This document shows, piece by piece, positions 6,002 to 8,534 of a stretch of DNA of 8,534 nt. A program made the translations under genes and the position numbers. Position 1 is the first letter of the stretch. Each line of letters opens with the position of its first letter. This DNA is from AP-16 sp036395835 (lineage in GTDB: Bacteria; Pseudomonadota; Alphaproteobacteria; Rhizobiales; Xanthobacteraceae), in contig DASWCW010000335.1 of NCBI GenBank assembly GCA_036395835.1, positions 1-8,534 on the forward strand, read 5' to 3'. The notes below the pieces were generated by a model. It worked only from the letters and a program-made list of their open reading frames with translations, did not search any database and was not told the origin of the DNA.

Positions 6002-7815
6002 ATGGCCAAACCAGGAAAGGCACAACCGGGAAAGGCCGCTCGCAAGAGCAAGACTGCCGAGCCCCGTTCAGCCGGGCGCGCGGCCGGTAAGCGGCTGGCC
6101 GTGGGCCCCCATCCGCGGAAAACGCCAAGCAGAGGCGAGATTTTCAGGACCGGCCTTCGCCCGAACGCCGCAAATTTTGCAGCTCTCACACCGGCGTCGT
6201 TCCTGGCGCGATCGGCGGAGGTTCACCCCGACCGCGTCGCAGTCATCCACGGCAAGCGGCGATTTAGCTACCGCGATTTGCATGGACGGGCGCGCCGGCT
6301 AGCTTCAGCTCTCGCGCGCCAGGGCATCCGCGCCGGCGATACCGTTGCCGTGATGCTGCCGAACGTCCCGGCCATGCTGGAGGCGCATTACGGCGTGCCC
6401 ATGCTGGGAGCCGTGCTCAACACCATCAACACGCGTCTCGACGCGCCCACCATCGGCTATATTCTCGCCCACGGCGAGGCCAAAACTCTGATCACCGATC
6501 GCGAATACGCCGGCCAGGTCGGTCCGGCGCTCGCGCAATTGAGGCGCAAGCCTCTCGTCATCGACGTCGACGATCCTATTTATTCCGGGCCGGGCGACCG
6601 CCTGGGCAAGATCGAATACGAGGACTTCATCGCCGCAGGCAGTCCCGACTTCGCGTGGACGCCGCCGGCCGACGAGAGCGGCGCCATTGCCCTCAATTAC
6701 ACCTCGGGCACCACCGGCAATCCCAAGGGCGTGGTCTATCACCACCGCGGCACCTTCCTGCAGTCGGTCGGCAACATCATGGCCTGGCCGCTGCCGCCGA
6801 AGCCGGTCTATCTGTGGACCTTGCCGATGTTCCACTGCAACGGCTGGTGCTTCCCTTGGTCCGTCACGGCGATGGCCGGCACGCACGTCTGCCTGCGCAA
6901 GGTCGATCCGGCGCTGATCTTTCCGATGATCGTCGAGCACGGCGTCACGCACATGTGCGGTGCGCCGACGGTGCTCAACATGCTGATCAATGCGCCGGCG
7001 GAGCAGCGGAGGACATTCGGTCACATCGTCGACATCCAGACCGGCGGCTCCCCGCCGCCGGCCAACACCATCAAGGCCATGGAGGAACTGGGGTTCCGCG
7101 TCACGCATATCTACGGCATGACCGAGCTGCAGGGGCCCTCGACGCTCTGTGCGCCCAGGACGGCTGGGCCAAGCTGCCGCTCGAGGAGCGCGCGGCGCTC
7201 ACCGCACGCCAGGGCGTGCGTTTCCCCGTGGTGGAAGGCCAGATAGTGGCCGACCCCAAGTCTCTGAAGCCGGTTCCGCGCGACGGCAAAACCATCGGCG
7301 AGATCATGGTTCGGGGCAACACGGTGATGCTCGGCTACCTGAAGGATCCGAAGGCCACCGCCGACGCCTTCGGCGGCGGCTGGATGCACACCGGCGACCT
7401 CGCGGTCGAACATCCTGACGGCTATGTCGAGATCAGGGACCGCGCCAAGGACATCATCATTTCGGGCGGCGAAAACATCTCCAGCGTCGAGGTCGAGATT
7501 GCACTCTACAAGCACCCGGCGGTGCAGCTCGCCGCCGTCGTGGCGCGGCCGGACCAGAAATGGGGAGAGACGCCCTGTGCCTTCGTCCAATTGAAGCCGG
7601 GAATGACGGCGACGGCCGAAGAGATCATTGCCTTCAGCCGTGACCGACTCGCGCACTACAAGACACCGAAATCGGTCGTGTTCGGGCCCTTGCCGATCAC
7701 CGCGACCGGCAAGATTCAGAAGTTCACGTTGCGCGAGCGAGCGCGGAACGAGAAGCAGGATGAACGCGAATCCGCGCCGGCGATCTCTACCCAGCCCTCG
7801 CTGCGGAGCGTGTAA
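6002..7815 (+). pseudogene. AMP-forming acyl-CoA synthetase (DmdB-like ANL ligase), one-base frameshift
   Basis: Activates a carboxylic acid to its CoA thioester via an acyl-AMP. Restored, it has 604 residues. The ATG at 6002 has GGAGG 6 nt upstream. The adenylation core starts near residue 50 and has the P-loop YTSGTTGNPKG (233-243), FHCNGWCFPW, and YGMTEL (371-376). The C-terminal part, in another phase, has WMHTGDL (461-467), RDRAKDIIISGGEN (479-492) and the catalytic-lysine motif PITATGKIQK (K571). The phase change falls at CCC 7154-7156; one extra C would restore CAPQDGWAKLPLEERA, matching the family's CAW..EWDALPLEE spacing. As written, translation stops at 7246 (414 residues), losing the C-terminal domain and catalytic Lys. 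No canonical slippery heptamer is seen, so a deletion or sequencing error is more likely than programmed frameshifting. A basic ~44-residue N-terminal extension precedes the core. Substrate unknown: short/medium-chain, methylthio- or aryl acid. Confidence 0.9.
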
Positions 7816-7865
7816 GTTCTCGACCCGGGGGCCGACCGGCTCCTCACGGTGCCGCCATTGTTCTC

Positions 7866-7883
7866 GCGCGCGCCTCCGCGCGC
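7866..7883. repeat. Short GC-rich inverted repeat downstream of the ligase
   Basis: GCGCGCG (7866-7872), loop CCTC, CGCGCGC (7877-7883): a perfect 7-bp stem 51 nt after the ligase stop. No T-run follows on the plus strand. It may contribute to 3'-end formation of the ligase mRNA, but alternating GC also pairs by chance in DNA this rich in G and C. Confidence 0.35.
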
Positions 7884-7909
7884 TAGCGACCCTATACCCT
7901 TGCTGGCTT

Positions 7910-7930
7910 CCGCTTCAGGACAGTAAGCGG
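7910..7930. repeat. Small inverted repeat CCGCTT/AAGCGG
   Basis: CCGCTT (7910-7915) and AAGCGG (7925-7930) form a 6-bp stem with a 9-nt loop. It is the second of three consecutive inverted repeats between the ligase gene and the insertion sequence remnant. Function unknown. Confidence 0.3.
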
Positions 7931-7937
7931 CTGTCAT

Positions 7938-7961
7938 TTGCTGCCGGCTCAACGGCAGCAA
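7938..7961. repeat. 9-bp inverted repeat TTGCTGCCG/CGGCAGCAA
   Basis: TTGCTGCCG (7938-7946) and CGGCAGCAA (7953-7961) are exact reverse complements around GCTCAA, a stable stem-loop. Downstream on the plus strand the sequence has only a short GATTTTG, so it is at best a weak terminator. It lies immediately beside the presumed end of the insertion sequence and might be the scar of the target, part of a dispersed intergenic repeat, or a terminator for the ligase transcript. Confidence 0.5.
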
Positions 7962-8534
7962 TGTGCCGATTTTGTTGCAGAAGTGGCCGATAAGAGAGGG
8001 TAAGCTGCGCCGTGGCGTTGAGCTGGAGCCTTTAGCTGCCACTCGCTTCGTTGGAGGCGATGGCTTCGAAGTGACTGCGCTGACGCCTCGACGTGGCTAC
8101 AACGCGACCTGATGCTTACGCCACACATGGGGCGGCCAGCGGTGGCGGCCGGGCGACGAGCTTGGCCAACCTGCGCAGGTTCTGGGCGATCGCCGCCAGC
8201 GTGAACTCGAACTGGGCACCGCGCGGCCCGCGCAATCGCAGGCGGCCGAGCGCAGGATGCGCTTGAGATGTGCAAACAGCATCTCAACGCGCTTTCGGTC
8301 GTGGCGCGATCGCTCGAATGCTTCGGTCTTGGCCAGTGTCCGAGCAACGTCACGAGCCTCCTCGTAGATGCTGCGCGGGACCCTGCGGAAAGGCGTCTTT
8401 GGGCAGCATTGCGCCTTCAACGGGCAGTTACGGCAGTCGCGCGTGCTCGCCAGATAAAGAAGCGTCTCCCCATCGTTGACCAGCTTGCCCGTCGTCGTGA
8501 GGGTCTTGCCAGCTGGGCAGGATCGGCAAATTTC
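7962..8534 (-). mobile_element. One end of an IS1182/IS5-like insertion sequence (boundary approximate)
   Basis: The transposase remnant implies an insertion sequence entering from the right edge. Its 3' non-coding end should lie within roughly 50-200 nt of the stop at 8116. The segment beginning near TGTGCCGATTTTGTTGCAG (7962-7980) looks like a plausible terminal sequence, and it follows directly after the inverted repeat ending at 7961. The other terminal repeat and any target duplication are outside the window, so the boundary cannot be confirmed. Confidence 0.4.
8116..8534 (-). pseudogene. IS1182/IS5-type transposase, C-terminal part, frameshifted and cut by window edge
   Basis: C-terminal portion of a DDE transposase. 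From the window edge the frame reads CPAGKTLTTTGKLVNDGETL, a cysteine cluster DCRNCPLKAQCCP, then ARDVARTLAKTEAFERSRHD and RKRVEMLFAHLKRIL; the E in VEMLF (codon 8285-8283) is the likely third catalytic acid. After LKRIL (codon 8255-8253) a single base is missing at 8250-8252. In the next phase the protein continues LGRLRLRGPRGAQFEF...AIAQNLRRLAKLVARPPP and stops with TAA at 8118-8116, the normal end of such transposases. As written, the frame instead runs through unrelated sequence to about 8097. The catalytic region visible is intact, but the last ~44 residues are lost, so activity is doubtful. The lesion may be genuine decay or a base-calling error. The family name is from recalled resemblance. 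Confidence 0.82.

Larger units (their letters stand above)
7816..8115. other. Non-coding stretch between ligase and transposase
   Basis: About 300 nt without a supportable gene. The left half (to about 7961) holds three small inverted repeats. The right half (from about 7962) is probably the non-coding end of the insertion sequence whose transposase stops at 8116. The long minus-strand reading frame across it is simply the shifted transposase frame running past its normal stop and has no protein character. Confidence 0.6.

Noticed and set aside
7150..7160. Programmed -1 ribosomal frameshifting in the CoA ligase
   Set aside because: No X XXY YYZ heptamer or obvious downstream pseudoknot was seen, and this enzyme family is not known for recoding; a one-base deletion explains it more simply.
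7949..8353. A minus-strand frame of 134 residues at the IS end as a separate gene
   Set aside because: Its middle part is the true transposase C-terminus in its original phase; the rest is out-of-frame or post-stop sequence with no character of its own.

Overview
The window is GC-rich DNA with tightly packed genes, inverted repeats without clean T-tracts, and protein families typical of the alphaproteobacterial order Hyphomicrobiales. The CoA ligase and the transposase look most like Bradyrhizobium/Rhodopseudomonas-type proteins, but this placement rests on memory of the families, not on a search.

Positions 1-5783 hold one minus-strand operon for a branched-chain amino acid (LIV/HAAT) type ABC importer. 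In transcription order it contains a periplasmic substrate-binding protein (4587-5783), permease LivH (3602-4492), permease LivM (2675-3583), ATPase LivG (1927-2682), ATPase LivF (1196-1915), a second LivH (279-1178) and the start of a second LivM (1-275, cut by the window edge). Spacing is very tight (8-nt overlap to 18-nt gaps), except for 94 nt after the binding-protein gene, where a perfect 13-bp inverted repeat sits. The unusual point is the second, diverged permease pair appended behind one binding protein and one ATPase pair.

Positions 5784-6001 are a divergent promoter region. On the plus strand, 6002-7815 encodes an AMP-forming acyl-CoA synthetase (ANL superfamily; resembles the group containing DmdB-like 3-methylmercaptopropionate-CoA ligases and short/medium-chain or aryl-CoA ligases). 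It is broken by a one-base loss at about 7154-7156 that separates the adenylation core from the C-terminal domain. The importer and ligase could form an uptake-then-activation module for an organic acid or amino-acid-derived substrate. This is an inference from arrangement only.

Positions 7816-8115 are non-coding and contain three small inverted repeats. Positions 8116-8534 are the C-terminal end of an IS1182/IS5-like transposase on the minus strand, also broken by a one-base loss (8250-8252) and running off the window. The IS end probably lies somewhere around 7960.

I see no CRISPR array, tRNA, rRNA, or clearly undescribed system. The most worthwhile leads are the double permease set, the lesion in the ligase, and the ligase's basic N-terminal extension.
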